Assembly: GCF_022637455.1 (NCBI RefSeq)
Contig: NZ_CP093341.1
Span: 1,550,001-1,614,000 of the forward strand
Length of the DNA stretch: 64,000 nucleotides
DNA from: Lysobacter sp. S4-A87
GTDB lineage: Bacteria > Pseudomonadota > Gammaproteobacteria > Xanthomonadales > Xanthomonadaceae
Reading direction: 5' to 3'
Part shown: positions 1 to 9,339 of the stretch, piece after piece
Layout: each line of letters begins with the position of its first letter
Position numbering within the stretch: the stretch's first letter is position 1
Program-made: the position numbers and the translations under genes
The notes under the pieces: model-generated
What the model was told of the DNA's origin: nothing
Database searches by the model: none
The model's input: the letters and a program-made list of their open reading frames with translations, nothing else

Positions 1-1795
1 GGGTGAGGCCGCGCACGCTCGACATCCAGACGATGCCGGCGGCGTCCACGCTCAGGCCGCCGGCGGCGACCAGCGGCAGGCCGTCGTCGGTGCCCATGCG
101 CCATTCCCGCTGCAGCGTCGAACCGGCCCAGCGGTACGCCTCCAGTTCGCCCAGGCGCGCCAGCCAGACCTGGCCGCGCGTATCGGTGGCAAAGCCATGG
201 ACGCGGCCCTGGCCTGCGCCGGGAATTGGCTCGAAGCGGTGCCTGCCCGCGTTCCATCGCGACATGCCCGCGCTGCCAGCCAGCCACAGAGCGCCGTCCG
301 GCCCCAACCCGGCCTGTTCGATGAAAACGTCGCTGGCCAGGCCGATGGCCTCGCCGGGCACCATGGTCTCGCGGATGCGGCCGTCGGGCGAACGCACCTG
401 CATGACGCCGTCCTCGGTGATCAGCCAGACCATGCCGTCACCGGTCTCCACCAGCTTGCTCTCGCCGGCCGGCGCCGGATCGCTCTCGTCGTCGACGCTC
501 CAGCGGCGCAACCGGTGCGATCCGGCTTCGATGCGTGCCAGGCCGCCGACATAACTCACCCAGACCGCGCCGGATCGATCCTCCAGCACGTGCGACAGGA
601 TGTAGCCGTCGCCGACATCGCGCGCGACATGGGTGATCGCACCGCTGTCGGGGTCGAGCCGGTCGAGCACGCCACCGCTGCCGACCAGCCACATCGTTCC
701 ATCCGCGGACGGGGCGATGCCGCGAACGTGCGCGTTGGCCAGCGAGGTGGCGTCGTCGATGCGGCGCGACATCACCGCGAACTGGCGCCAGTTCGCCGGC
801 AGGTACCACAGTCCGTTGCTGCTGCTCGCAAACCACAGACCACCTTCGCGGTCCTGGTACGCGCCCACCCAGCCAGGACGCACGAGACCCTGCGCCGTGC
901 CGCTGTAGAGCGGCACCACACTGAGCTTGCCGTGCTCGTCGCGACCCAGTCCCTGCGGGATGTCGAACCAGTACATGCCGCTGCGGTCGCGCAGCAGTAC
1001 ATGCAGGATCGAGTCCTTCATTCCCGCATCGGCCCACGGCGTCGCCGAGACGCGACCATCGACGTGGCGCACGCCGACGCCGCGCGGGGTTGCGAACCAG
1101 AGCGTGCCGTCGGCCTCGGCCGTGATGCCGTTGACCAGCGGCGAACTCAGCGCGTTCGGCGGCAGGCGCTCGAAGGCGCGACCGGTCCAGCGCGCGACGC
1201 CGCCCTTGGTGCCGGCCCAGAGGCTGCCATCGGGCGCGACCACCAGCTGCCCGACCTCGGCATCGGGCAGGCTGCGCGGGTCGCCGGCGAGCGGCATGAA
1301 ACGGGTGACCTTGCCGTCGCCATCGAGCCGGTGCAGGCCGCCGAACGAGGTGCCGAACCAGATCGAGCCGTCGGGCGTGGAGGTCACGGCCCACACGGTG
1401 TCGCTGCCGATCTGCGGCGTGTTGGCGCGGTTGTAGTAACGGAACTGCTTGCGGTCGGTGTCGAGCATCGCCAGCCCGGCCTGGCTGGTGCCGATCCAGA
1501 CACGGTTGCGCGCATCGACGTGGACGGCCCAGACGAAGTTGTCGCGCAGGCCGTGCTCGGCGCGCCAGATGCGGAAACCGATGCCGTCGTAGCGCGCCAG
1601 TCCGTCGCTGGTCGCGATCCACAGATAGCCGTTGTGGTCTTCGGTGATGCCGTTGATGCGGTTGGACGGCAGGCCATCGGCCACGGTGATCTGGCGCGGC
1701 CGCGGGGTCTCCGGAACGGCGGCGTGGACCGGCCAGAGCGCTGCACTTGCCAGCCACAGCAGCAGCACCATCCTTGCGATCGCTCGTGTCCGCAT
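1..1795 (-). CDS. Beta-propeller sensor protein (two-component regulator propeller type), C-terminus off the window
   Basis: The frame is open from an ATG at 1795 to the left edge (about 598 codons visible). The N-terminus has a signal peptide (hydrophobic MVLLLWLASAALW stretch) followed by ITVADGLPSNRINGITED. Repeats of the type 'DGxLWxGTxxGxxR' then run through the whole visible part, for example IWFGTSFGGLHRLD, LWAGTKGGVARWTG and LWFATPRGVGVRH. These are Reg_prop repeats, which form a periplasmic seven-bladed ligand-sensing propeller. In known families the propeller is followed by a Y_Y_Y domain, a TM helix and a histidine kinase, GGDEF or LytTR output. That output part lies outside the window, so the signalling type is unknown. 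The ligand is unknown. It is divergent from the YceI gene. Confidence 0.85.
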   Translation of the reverse strand, partial: MRTRAIARMVLLLWLASAALWPVHAAVPETPRPRQITVADGLPSNRINGITEDHNGYLWIATSDGLARYDGIGFRIWRAEHGLRDNFVWAVHVDARNRVWIGTSQAGLAMLDTDRKQFRYYNRANTPQIGSDTVWAVTSTPDGSIWFGTSFGGLHRLDGDGKVTRFMPLAGDPRSLPDAEVGQLVVAPDGSLWAGTKGGVARWTGRAFERLPPNALSSPLVNGITAEADGTLWFATPRGVGVRHVDGRVSATPWADAGMKDSILHVLLRDRSGMYWFDIPQGLGRDEHGKLSVVPLYSGTAQGLVRPGWVGAYQDREGGLWFASSSNGLWYLPANWRQFAVMSRRIDDATSLANAHVRGIAPSADGTMWLVGSGGVLDRLDPDSGAITHVARDVGDGYILSHVLEDRSGAVWVSYVGGLARIEAGSHRLRRWSVDDESDPAPAGESKLVETGDGMVWLITEDGVMQVRSPDGRIRETMVPGEAIGLASDVFIEQAGLGPDGALWLAGSAGMSRWNAGRHRFEPIPGAGQGRVHGFATDTRGQVWLARLGELEAYRWAGSTLQREWRMGTDDGLPLVAAGGLSVDAAGIVWMSSVRGLT

Positions 1796-1984
1796 TGCCC
1801 CTGTCCGGCTTCCTGTCCCCGCCGCTAGGCTGGTCGAAGCGCCGGTGCGGCGCAAGTCCACGGCGGCTGGGCCGATGCCTGCAACGATCCGTTGCGGGCG
1901 TCCACGGACCCGTTCACCCGCCTGCGCCTAGAATCACTCCCCTAGAATCGCTCCCTTGGATTGCCGCCCCCGGGATCGCCCGCC

Positions 1985-2740
1985 ATGAGCCCCAGACCGA
2001 TGCCACGAACCCGTTGCACCCGCGTGTTCGTCCTGCTCGGCATCGCGCCGGCGCTGGCCATGGCGGCGCCGCCGGAGACCTGGTCGCTCGACCCGGTGCA
2101 CACCCGCGTGCTGTTTGCGGTGGAGCACGCGGGCTTCTCGCATGCGCTGGGCACCGTATCGGGCAGCACCGGCACCCTGGTGTTCGACCGTGACGACTGG
2201 AAGTCGGCGCGGCTCGACGTGCAGGTGCCGCTGCAACGCCTCGACCTGGGTGATGGCAAATGGAACAAGGCCGTGCTCGCGGCCAACCTGCTCGACGCGC
2301 AACGGTATCCGGTGGCGCACTTCGTTTCCGCCACGGTCGAGCCGGTCGATGTCGACCATGCCAAGGTCTGCGGCGAACTGAACCTGCGCGGTGTCAGCAA
2401 GCCGCTGTGCATGGACGTCACCCTCAACGCGGTCAAGCGCCATCCGCTGCCGCCGTTCCGCCGCACCGCCGGGTTCTCCGCCACGGCCAGCCTCAGCCGC
2501 GCGGATTTCGGCATGACCGCCTGGAAGAACGTGATCGGCGATCGGGTCGACCTGCGCATCGAGGCCGAGGCCCTGCGCGATCGCGGTGCAGGCGAACCGG
2601 CCAATGACGCCGTGCCGCCAGCCGGCGAAGCGCAGCCGGCCACCGAGCCAACCTCCGAGCCCGCCGTCAAACCACCGGGCACGGAACCGCCGAGCGACCC
2701 GCCGGCCACCCAGGAACCCGCACCGGAAACGACTCCATGA
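1985..2740 (+). CDS. YceI family periplasmic protein with proline-rich C-terminal tail
   Basis: This is a 251-residue exported protein. I chose the ATG at 1985 over an in-frame TTG at 1961 because the signal peptide (RVFVLLGIAPALAMAAP) follows it directly. The mature part starts ETWSLDPVHTRVLFAVEH, the characteristic YceI start. It continues with NLRGVSKPLCMDVTL and FSATASLSRADFGM, both typical YceI strands. YceI proteins are lipocalin-like barrels that bind isoprenoid quinone-like lipids. Unusually, about 50 residues rich in Pro, Glu and Thr follow the barrel and may be a flexible linker. The stop overlaps the start of the cytochrome b561 gene (ATGA), so the two are co-translated. Confidence 0.9.
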   Translation: MSPRPMPRTRCTRVFVLLGIAPALAMAAPPETWSLDPVHTRVLFAVEHAGFSHALGTVSGSTGTLVFDRDDWKSARLDVQVPLQRLDLGDGKWNKAVLAANLLDAQRYPVAHFVSATVEPVDVDHAKVCGELNLRGVSKPLCMDVTLNAVKRHPLPPFRRTAGFSATASLSRADFGMTAWKNVIGDRVDLRIEAEALRDRGAGEPANDAVPPAGEAQPATEPTSEPAVKPPGTEPPSDPPATQEPAPETTP

Positions 2741-3318
2741 CCTTGAAGAACACTGCCGACCGCTGGGGCGCCATCAGCCAGCTGCTGCACTGGCTGATCG
2801 TGCTGCTGATCCTCGGGCTCGGCGTGGTCGGCCTGATCATGGTCGAGCTGCCGAAATCGCCGCGCTATTTCTGGGTCTACGACCTGCACAAGTCGTTCGG
2901 CATCAGCGTGCTCGCCCTGATGTTGCTGCGCCTGGCCTGGCGCCTGGTCGCCGGCGCGCCGCAGGCGGTGCCGGGAACGCCGGGCTGGCAGCATCGAATC
3001 GCCACCGTCACCCACGGCCTGCTGTATGCGTTGACGTTCGCCGTGCCGCTGTCGGGCTGGCTGTACGACTCGGTCAGTGGCCTGCGTCCGATGCGCTGGT
3101 TCGGACTGTTCAAGATGCCCAAGATCGCCGCCCCCAGCCAGGAACTGCAGCCGCTGGTGCGTGACTGGCACGAATGGTTGTTCTGGATCCTGATCGCGCT
3201 GGTTGCCGTGCACGCGGCGGCAGCGCTGTACCACCACCTCTTTCAGCACGACGCCACCTTGTCCCGCATGCTTCCGGGCCGGCGCCGCGCCCCTTCCCCC
3301 GCTTCGGAGATCCGCTGA
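2737..3318 (+). CDS. Cytochrome b561 family membrane protein
   Basis: At 193 residues this has the usual length for bacterial b561 (CybB/YceJ). It has four predicted membrane helices, around residues 10-32, 48-66, 90-108 and 145-165. Candidate haem-ligand histidines sit in SQLLHWL, DLHKSFG and VAVHAAAALYHH. The family carries b-type haem and moves electrons between quinols and periplasmic partners such as superoxide. It overlaps the preceding yceI by ATGA and the following yceI by TGATG, so one transcript carries YceI, b561 and YceI. This mirrors the yceJ-yceI pairing of enterobacteria, with an extra YceI on the other side. Confidence 0.93.
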   Translation: MTLKNTADRWGAISQLLHWLIVLLILGLGVVGLIMVELPKSPRYFWVYDLHKSFGISVLALMLLRLAWRLVAGAPQAVPGTPGWQHRIATVTHGLLYALTFAVPLSGWLYDSVSGLRPMRWFGLFKMPKIAAPSQELQPLVRDWHEWLFWILIALVAVHAAAALYHHLFQHDATLSRMLPGRRRAPSPASEIR

Positions 3319-3926
3319 TGTTCATCCACTTGAAGTCGAGCCCGCTGAAGTCGAGCCTGTCGAGGACGAGCCAGCGCTTCACCCTGGCTGCGAGCGTGGC
3401 CGCGTCGCTGCTGCTGGCCACGCCCGCCTTCGCCGCCAACTATGTGCAGGCCGCGGGCTCGACGCTGACCTTTGCCAGCAAGTACGAAGGCGAAGTCTTC
3501 ACCGGTCGCTTCCCCGGCTTCGTCACCAGTTTCAGTTTCGATCCGCAGCAACTGGCCACCGCCAAGCTCGACGTGACCATCCCGCTGGCTTCTGCGACCA
3601 CCGCCAACACCGATCGCGACGATGCATTGAAGGGCAGCGATTTCTTTGCGTCGGGCAAGTTCCCCCAGGCCCGCTACACCGCGACGAAGTTCCGCAGCCT
3701 CGGCGGCAACCAGTACGCGGCCGATGGTTCGCTGAGCCTGCGCGGCGTCAGCAAGCCGGTGACGCTGACCTTCACCTGGACGCCTGGCGCCAAGCCGGTG
3801 CTGGCCGGCAAGGCCACGATCAAGCGCCTGGACTTCGGTGTCGGCGGCGGCGACTGGGCCGATACCGCGGCGATCCCCAACGAAGTGGCAGTGAGCACCA
3901 AGGTCGTGTTCGACCCGGCGAAGTAG
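3318..3926 (+). CDS. YceI family periplasmic protein (second copy)
   Basis: This 202-residue exported protein starts at the ATG that overlaps the b561 stop (TGATG). The signal peptide FTLAASVAASLLLATPAFAA precedes NYVQAAGSTLTFASKYEG. The YceI hallmark strands SLSLRGVSKPVTLTFTW and LDFGVGGGDWADTAAIPNEV are present. Family knowledge: an eight-stranded antiparallel barrel that binds a long isoprenoid. Compared with the first YceI in this operon it lacks the proline-rich tail and ends right after the barrel. The sequences differ clearly, so this is an old duplication or two separate subfamilies. Confidence 0.93.
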   Translation: MFIHLKSSPLKSSLSRTSQRFTLAASVAASLLLATPAFAANYVQAAGSTLTFASKYEGEVFTGRFPGFVTSFSFDPQQLATAKLDVTIPLASATTANTDRDDALKGSDFFASGKFPQARYTATKFRSLGGNQYAADGSLSLRGVSKPVTLTFTWTPGAKPVLAGKATIKRLDFGVGGGDWADTAAIPNEVAVSTKVVFDPAK

Positions 3927-3933
3927 CTCGCGC

Positions 3934-4236
3934 CTACGCCGGTTCTGCGAGGAATGCCCGCAGCCGTTCTAGGTCGAACGGCCAGTCCAGCTCGATACCG
4001 CGGCCCTCGTCGCGCAGCACCGGCACGCGCACGCCATAGCGCAGCTCCAGGCCGTCGTCGGCGTCGATGAACACGCTCTCGAATTCGGGCACGCGCGCCA
4101 CCGCCAGCACTTCCAGCGCCAGATCGCACAGGTGGCAGTCGTCACGCTGGAACAGCGTCAGCGCAGGTGCGGCGGCAGGGATCGAGTCATGCAGGGAATG
4201 GGGCATCCAATCGCTCACGGTTCCGGGCATCGGCAA
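3934..4236 (-). CDS. Glutaredoxin-like family protein (DUF836)
   Basis: This 100-residue cytosolic protein has the thioredoxin-like start LTLFQRDDCHLCDLALEVL, with a CxxC redox pair near residues 35-38. The conserved cis-proline stretch YGVRVPVLRDEG follows. This is the compact glutaredoxin-like DUF836 fold; its physiological substrate is unknown. It is convergent with the second yceI, with only 7 bases between the stops, and divergent from sdaA. Confidence 0.88.
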   Translation of the reverse strand: MPMPGTVSDWMPHSLHDSIPAAAPALTLFQRDDCHLCDLALEVLAVARVPEFESVFIDADDGLELRYGVRVPVLRDEGRGIELDWPFDLERLRAFLAEPA

Positions 4237-4249
4237 TGCGGCAGGGTAT

Positions 4250-4266
4250 GGCAGGGTGACCCTGCC
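4250..4266. promoter_or_regulatory. Inverted repeat in the sdaA / glutaredoxin divergent region
   Basis: GGCAGGGT-G-ACCCTGCC is an 8-bp perfect inverted repeat with a 1-base centre. It lies just upstream of a TAGAAT -10-like hexamer (4275-4280) that could serve sdaA. Its position fits a repressor or activator operator, but the protein is unknown. It is GC-rich, so chance is possible. Confidence 0.35.
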
Positions 4267-4354
4267 AGGGCGCGTAGAATAGCCGGATTACCTGTTCGCA
4301 TCCCGCCAGCGCGCATCCGCCCGCGCAGCCAGCCCTCTCCGGAGTAGCCCCCAC

Positions 4355-5752
4355 GTGGCCGTCAGCAGTTTCGACTTGTTCAAGATCGGCATCGGTCCGA
4401 GTTCGTCCCATACCGTCGGCCCGATGCGTGCTGCCGCGCGCTTCGTCCAGCGCTGGCTGGTCGAGGGCGGCAATGGCGACGGCAGCGACCTGCAGCGCAC
4501 TGCGCGCATCCGCGCCGAGGTCTTCGGCTCGCTGGCGCTGACCGGCCGCGGCCACGGTACCGACAAGGCGGTGCTGATGGGACTGGAAGGGCACCTGCCC
4601 AACGCGATCGATCCGGACATCATCCCGCCGGCGCTCGAGCGCATCCGCAACAGCAAGCGCATCCACCTGCACGGCGAGCACGAGATCGGCTTCGACGAGA
4701 AGCACGACCTCATCATGAACAAGCGCCAGAAGCTGCCATTCCATACCAACGGCATGCGCTTCACCGCGTTCGACGCCGCCGGCGACGTGATCGCCACGCG
4801 CGACTACTACTCCGTCGGTGGCGGCTTCGTGGTCAACCAGGACGAGGCGGCCGAGGACCGCATCGTCGCCGACGAGACCGAGCAGCCCTACCCGTTCGGT
4901 TCCGGCGACGAACTGCTGGCGCGGGCGCGCGAGAGCGGCCTGACCATTGCCCAGCTGATGTACGCCAACGAAAAGGTCTGGCGCACGGCGGAAGAGATCG
5001 ATGCCGGTCTCGACGAGATCTGGGAGGCGATGCAGGCCTGCGTCGGCCGCGGCATCCGCGCCCACGGCACGCTGCCCGGCGGCCTGCACGTGTCACGCCG
5101 CGCGCCGACCCTGCACGCCGAGCTGACATCGCGTCCGGAAGCGGCCATGCGCGATCCGCTGACGACGCTCGACTGGGTCAACCTCTACGCCCTGGCGGTC
5201 AACGAAGAGAACGCCGCCGGTGGCCGCGTCGTCACCGCGCCGACCAACGGCGCCGCCGGCATCATTCCGTCGGTGCTGCACTACTACGACAGGTTCTGCC
5301 CGGGCGCGAACATCCAGGGCGTGCGCACGTTCCTGCTGACCGCCGCCGCGGTGGGCATCCTCTACAAGGAAAACGCCAGCATCTCCGGCGCCGAGGTCGG
5401 CTGCCAGGGCGAAGTCGGCGTGGCCTGCTCGATGGCGGCCGCCGGCCTCACGGCGGCGATCGGCGGCACCTCCAGCCAGATCGAGAATGCCGCCGAGATC
5501 GGCATGGAACACAACCTCGGCCTGACCTGCGACCCGATCGGCGGCCTCGTCCAGATTCCGTGCATCGAGCGCAATGCGATGGGCGCGGTCAAGGCGATCA
5601 ACGCCAGCCGCATGGCGATGCGTGGCGACGGCAAGCACAAGGTCAGCCTCGACAAGGTCATCAAGACCATGCGCGACACCGGCCGCGACATGCAGGACAA
5701 GTACAAGGAAACCTCGCGCGGTGGCCTCGCGGTCAACGTGATCGAGTGCTGA
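4355..5752 (+). CDS. sdaA: L-serine ammonia-lyase (serine dehydratase)
   Basis: At 465 residues it matches single-chain bacterial L-serine dehydratases (about 455-460). It converts L-serine to pyruvate and ammonia using a [4Fe-4S] cluster. The start is GTG at 4355, giving [23 protein letters not shown], the classic N-terminus of the beta domain. The alpha domain carries [16 protein letters not shown] and the cluster-region cysteines in [27 protein letters not shown] and [18 protein letters not shown]. It is transcribed alone. Downstream is a dispersed palindromic repeat and then an unrelated operon. Confidence 0.97.
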   Translation: MAVSSFDLFKIGIGPSSSHTVGPMRAAARFVQRWLVEGGNGDGSDLQRTARIRAEVFGSLALTGRGHGTDKAVLMGLEGHLPNAIDPDIIPPALERIRNSKRIHLHGEHEIGFDEKHDLIMNKRQKLPFHTNGMRFTAFDAAGDVIATRDYYSVGGGFVVNQDEAAEDRIVADETEQPYPFGSGDELLARARESGLTIAQLMYANEKVWRTAEEIDAGLDEIWEAMQACVGRGIRAHGTLPGGLHVSRRAPTLHAELTSRPEAAMRDPLTTLDWVNLYALAVNEENAAGGRVVTAPTNGAAGIIPSVLHYYDRFCPGANIQGVRTFLLTAAAVGILYKENASISGAEVGCQGEVGVACSMAAAGLTAAIGGTSSQIENAAEIGMEHNLGLTCDPIGGLVQIPCIERNAMGAVKAINASRMAMRGDGKHKVSLDKVIKTMRDTGRDMQDKYKETSRGGLAVNVIEC

Positions 5753-5759
5753 GCGCCCC

Positions 5760-5790
5760 GTAGCCCGGGTAAGCGCAGCGCACCCGGGTT
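5760..5790. repeat. Dispersed REP-like repeat (single arm)
   Basis: GTAGCCCGGGTAAGCGCAGC followed by GCACCCGGGTT. The same core recurs at 25668-25744 and 40496-40572, there as head-to-head pairs, and in a shortened form at 16616-16629. All copies are intergenic and close to stop codons, as expected for REP-type elements of this lineage. Confidence 0.8.
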
Positions 5791-5911
5791 CCGCACCAGG
5801 CATCCTGCAGACGGCCGCCGCCGGCAGGGGCCAAAGCCCCTCACACACCGCCAACACGCCGTTCCCGGCACTGTGGTTACCATCCGCCACAGGCCAGCCG
5901 GAGTGTTGCCC

Positions 5912-8758
5912 ATGCCAGCCCGAGTGAGTCGTCGCGACTTCCTCAAATGCACCGTCGTCGCGGGCATCAGCGTGTATATCGCTGCACCGGGCAGCGCCGC
6001 GCTGGCCGCGCTGTTCGAGCAGCAGCGCCTGCGGCCACTGCCCTGGGATCCTGGCACCGGCAAGATCCGTTACCGCATCGACGCAACCGCCAAGGTCACC
6101 GGCGAGAAGGTCTTCAGCTTCGACATGCGCGGCCGCGACCTGCCGGGCTGGCCGGATCAGCAGGCGCACGCGATGCTGCTGCGCGCGACCCGCGCCGACC
6201 GCGCCTACGCCGGCTTCGATCTGTCGATGCTCGGCGATGCACTGCGGCCCGATCGCGTCGTCACGGCCGCCGACCTGCAGCGCGACGGCGTGCAGTTCCC
6301 GCCGTTCTACGGCGAGGACATGCTGCTGCCGGAGGGCAATACGCCGGCCTATCTCGGCCATGCCGTCGCCCTGCTGGTCTGGCACGACTTCGCCCGTTTC
6401 CGCGCCGCCAAGACCACTCTCAAGTTCCGCGACGACATCGTCCGTTACGGCGCCAGCACCGGCCCGCTGGAGCGCGATCCGTGGGCCGCCTTCCGCTACG
6501 TCCGCGTCGGCGGCGCGACCGCATTCGACGACGATGCCTATTCCAGCCTGAAGGACACTCCCCTGTTTCCGTCGGGCTACAGCAAAAAGCGCCCGCTGTG
6601 GCCGCAGGCCAATCCGCGCGGCGGACTCGATGCCCAGGGCGCCGCCCACGCCGCCACGATCGCAGCGGCGCTGGACGCGCCAGGCGACGACCAGCTGGTG
6701 CTGCAGCGCGAGTACTTCTCGCAGTCCATCGACACCGCCGCGCTCGAACCCGACAACGGCAATGCCTGGTTCGACGCCGCCAACGCCACGTTGCACCTGG
6801 TCGTGGCCACGCAGTCGCCGCAGGAAATCGCCGAGGATGGCCCGCGCGTGCTCGCCGCGAGCGGGCTGAACGTGAAGAACCTGGTGCTGCATCCCTGCTA
6901 CACGGTCGGCTACGGCTCCAAGGACCACACCCCGTTCCCGTTCTACGTGCTGATGGCCGGCCTGTACGGCGACGGCCGGCCGGTGCGGCTGGCCAATGAT
7001 CGCTACGAGCAGTTCCAGTCGAGCCTGAAGCGGCACAGTTTCCGCATCCGCTATCGCATCGCGGTCGATCGCAAGACCGGCAAGTTCGGGATCTTCCAGG
7101 GCGACATGGTCGGCGACGGCGGCGGCCGCCTGAATTTCTCGCCATCGGTGTGCCTGGTGGCGGCAACCGCGGCGCAGTCGATCTACTACTTCCCGCAAAG
7201 CGACCTGGCCAGCACGGTGATCTCCTCGCGCGCGCTCGATTGCGGCTCCGCGCGCGGCTACGGCACGCTGCAGAGCATGGGCGCGACCGAGATGCTGGTC
7301 GACGAAGTCGCCGCCGAGCTCAAGCTCGATCCGATCGAGCTGCGCCAGCGCAATGTGTTTACTACCGGCATGAAGAACACCCAGGGTGCGATCCCCGGCG
7401 GCGCACAACGAGCCGACGAGGTGCTGGCCCAGTGCCGCGCGCATCCGCTGTGGCGCGACCGCGACAAGCGCAAGCGCGAGTACGAAGCGACGCATCCGGG
7501 CAAGCGCCATGGCATCGGCTTCGGTTGCGTGCAGAAGGATTTCGGCACCGGTGCCGAAGCGGCGTTCGTCGAGGTGGCCTTCGCCCCGGACGGTCGCCTG
7601 CTGCTGCGCCACATCGGTGTCGACATGGGCACGGGCATGGCGACCAGCCAGTCGGCGCTGTGCATTCCGTGGCTGGGCAAACCGGCCGACGACGTTCGCA
7701 CTGGCGAGACGCACTGGCCGGAACTGCCGATGATCGCGACCGGCGACCCGTGGCTGATGCAGCAGGCCGAGCAGGACCGCAATGTCGGCAACCCACGCTG
7801 GACGCCGCACGTCTGCAGTCCGAGCAGCGCCAGCAACTCGGCGTACTTCTTCAGCCATGCCACGCGCGAGGCCGCACGGCTGTTGTTCACGCAGGGCCTG
7901 TGGCCCGCGGCCAGGGCGATATGGAGCGAGGGCTTCGGCGGCGGCCAGCTGGCACCGCTGGCGATTCGACGTGAGGACGCCCACTGGGTCGATGGCCGGC
8001 TCACCGCCGGCGGCCTGGCCGGACTGCCGCTGCAGCAGCTTGTCGCCAAGGCCTACGAACTTGGCCTGGCCACCGGTGCGATCGTCCACACGTTCAACCG
8101 CTGGCAATGGGCCGAAGCCGATTTCCCGCTCGACGGCGAAGACGCGCGCCTGCCACTGGATGCCATCGCCCTGCGCTGGGGCGCGGAAGGAAGCACCGGC
8201 AAGGGCACCGCCACGGCCAACGGCTATCGCATGATCGAACGCACCCGCGTGTTCTACCCGCCGACCCAGCGCAACAACGCGGGCGTCGTTTACTACAGCG
8301 CCATCGGCACGATCGCGGAAGTCGCGGTCGACACGGCCAGCGGCAAGGTCGAGCTGATCAATCACCATTCCGTGCTCGAGTGCGGCAACCCGATCGTTGC
8401 CGAACTGGTCTCCGGACAGCTGCAGGGCGGCCTGGCGATGGGCATCGGCCACGCCCTGCACGAATACCTGCCGCTGTACGAAGACGGCCCCGGTGACGGC
8501 ACCTGGAACTTCAACCGCTACACCCTGCCACGCGCCGCCGATGTCGCGGTGTGGAAGCAGACTGGCGAAGTGTTGCCGGCGCTGTCGGCCAGCGACCCGC
8601 CCAAGGGCATGGCCGAGGTGGTGATGATCGCGGTGGTGCCGGCGATCGTGAATGCCATCGCCCACGCCACCGGGCTGCGCTTTCGCGAACTTCCAGTGAC
8701 CGCCGAGAAGGTCCGCGCCGCCCTGGTCGCCGGCCGTGTGCAGGAGCAGACGGCATGA
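5912..8758 (+). CDS. Xanthine dehydrogenase family molybdopterin-binding subunit, Tat-exported
   Basis: This is the large catalytic subunit of a molybdenum hydroxylase, 948 residues. I chose the ATG at 5912 (GGAG about 8 bases upstream) over an upstream in-frame GTG. The N-terminus MPARVSRRDFLKC is a twin-arginine signal, so the folded Mo enzyme is predicted to be periplasmic. The C-terminal PPKGMAEVVMIAVVPAIVNA matches the family's catalytic-glutamate segment. ELVSGQLQGGLAMGIGHAL matches the cofactor-binding stretch. It resembles the isoquinoline 1-oxidoreductase/aldehyde oxidase beta-subunit type but is longer than the usual 700-780 residues. The substrate, probably an aldehyde or N-heterocycle, cannot be read from sequence. 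It overlaps the 2Fe-2S subunit gene by ATGA. Confidence 0.9.
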   Translation: MPARVSRRDFLKCTVVAGISVYIAAPGSAALAALFEQQRLRPLPWDPGTGKIRYRIDATAKVTGEKVFSFDMRGRDLPGWPDQQAHAMLLRATRADRAYAGFDLSMLGDALRPDRVVTAADLQRDGVQFPPFYGEDMLLPEGNTPAYLGHAVALLVWHDFARFRAAKTTLKFRDDIVRYGASTGPLERDPWAAFRYVRVGGATAFDDDAYSSLKDTPLFPSGYSKKRPLWPQANPRGGLDAQGAAHAATIAAALDAPGDDQLVLQREYFSQSIDTAALEPDNGNAWFDAANATLHLVVATQSPQEIAEDGPRVLAASGLNVKNLVLHPCYTVGYGSKDHTPFPFYVLMAGLYGDGRPVRLANDRYEQFQSSLKRHSFRIRYRIAVDRKTGKFGIFQGDMVGDGGGRLNFSPSVCLVAATAAQSIYYFPQSDLASTVISSRALDCGSARGYGTLQSMGATEMLVDEVAAELKLDPIELRQRNVFTTGMKNTQGAIPGGAQRADEVLAQCRAHPLWRDRDKRKREYEATHPGKRHGIGFGCVQKDFGTGAEAAFVEVAFAPDGRLLLRHIGVDMGTGMATSQSALCIPWLGKPADDVRTGETHWPELPMIATGDPWLMQQAEQDRNVGNPRWTPHVCSPSSASNSAYFFSHATREAARLLFTQGLWPAARAIWSEGFGGGQLAPLAIRREDAHWVDGRLTAGGLAGLPLQQLVAKAYELGLATGAIVHTFNRWQWAEADFPLDGEDARLPLDAIALRWGAEGSTGKGTATANGYRMIERTRVFYPPTQRNNAGVVYYSAIGTIAEVAVDTASGKVELINHHSVLECGNPIVAELVSGQLQGGLAMGIGHALHEYLPLYEDGPGDGTWNFNRYTLPRAADVAVWKQTGEVLPALSASDPPKGMAEVVMIAVVPAIVNAIAHATGLRFRELPVTAEKVRAALVAGRVQEQTA

Positions 8759-9339
8759 GCACGATTCCAGCCAGGCGGCGCCCCCTGTCGCTGCAGGTCA
8801 ACGGCGTCGCCCACGGGCCCATCGACGTGCCCGAGGACATGATGCTGGTCGATGTCCTGCACGAGTACCTGGGGCTGACCGGCACGCGCTTCGGCTGCGG
8901 CCAGGGTGAATGCCGCGCCTGCACCGTGATCGTCGACGACGAGCGCGGCCCGCGCGAAGTGCGCAGCTGCATCACCGGGGCACACTATTTCGACGGCAAG
9001 CGCATCCGCACGGTCGAAGGCCACGCCAGGCGCGATGACGCCGGCACGATCGTCGAGCTGTCCCCGGTGCAGCAGGCCTTCCTCGATCACTTCAGCTTCC
9101 AGTGCGGCTACTGCACGCCCGGCTTCGTCAACGCCGCCACGGTACTGCTCGAACGCCTGCGCAAAGCTCCCATCAGCAACGACCAGGTCGAGGACACGAT
9201 CAGCGAGGCGTTGAATCCGCACCTGTGCCGCTGCACCGGCTACGTGCGCTACTACCAGGCAGTGAAGGCGCTGGTGCTGGCCACGCCCGGCCTGGTCAAG
9301 GGCGGCCTGGTCGAGGGCGGCAAGGAGCGCGCGCCATGA
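8755..9339 (+). CDS. (2Fe-2S)-binding subunit of the molybdenum hydroxylase
   Basis: This 194-residue protein has two iron-sulfur domains. The N-terminal plant-ferredoxin-type domain has GCGQGECRACTVIVD. The helical domain has QCGYCTPGF and LCRCTGYVRY. This is the standard small subunit (XdhC/IorA/CoxS type) that passes electrons from the molybdopterin to the next carrier. The start overlaps the stop of the large subunit, and its own stop overlaps the cytochrome gene start (both ATGA). It has no signal peptide and is probably carried through the Tat pore with the large subunit. Confidence 0.95.
   Translation: MSTIPARRRPLSLQVNGVAHGPIDVPEDMMLVDVLHEYLGLTGTRFGCGQGECRACTVIVDDERGPREVRSCITGAHYFDGKRIRTVEGHARRDDAGTIVELSPVQQAFLDHFSFQCGYCTPGFVNAATVLLERLRKAPISNDQVEDTISEALNPHLCRCTGYVRYYQAVKALVLATPGLVKGGLVEGGKERAP

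Noticed and set aside
197-1828. 543-codon plus-strand frame opposite the propeller sensor
   Set aside because: The minus strand shows repeated propeller motifs and a signal peptide. The plus frame is an antisense shadow.
1927-1954. 14-bp direct repeat CCTAGAATCRCTCC upstream of the first yceI
   Set aside because: Two copies only, in low-complexity sequence. It may be a -10-like duplicate, but there is no support for an operator.
5093-8665. 1190-codon open frame on the minus strand opposite the Mo hydroxylase
   Set aside because: It is a shadow of the high-GC plus-strand genes. Its composition is Arg/Ala/Val/Gly-rich with no family motif, while the plus strand shows clear domains.
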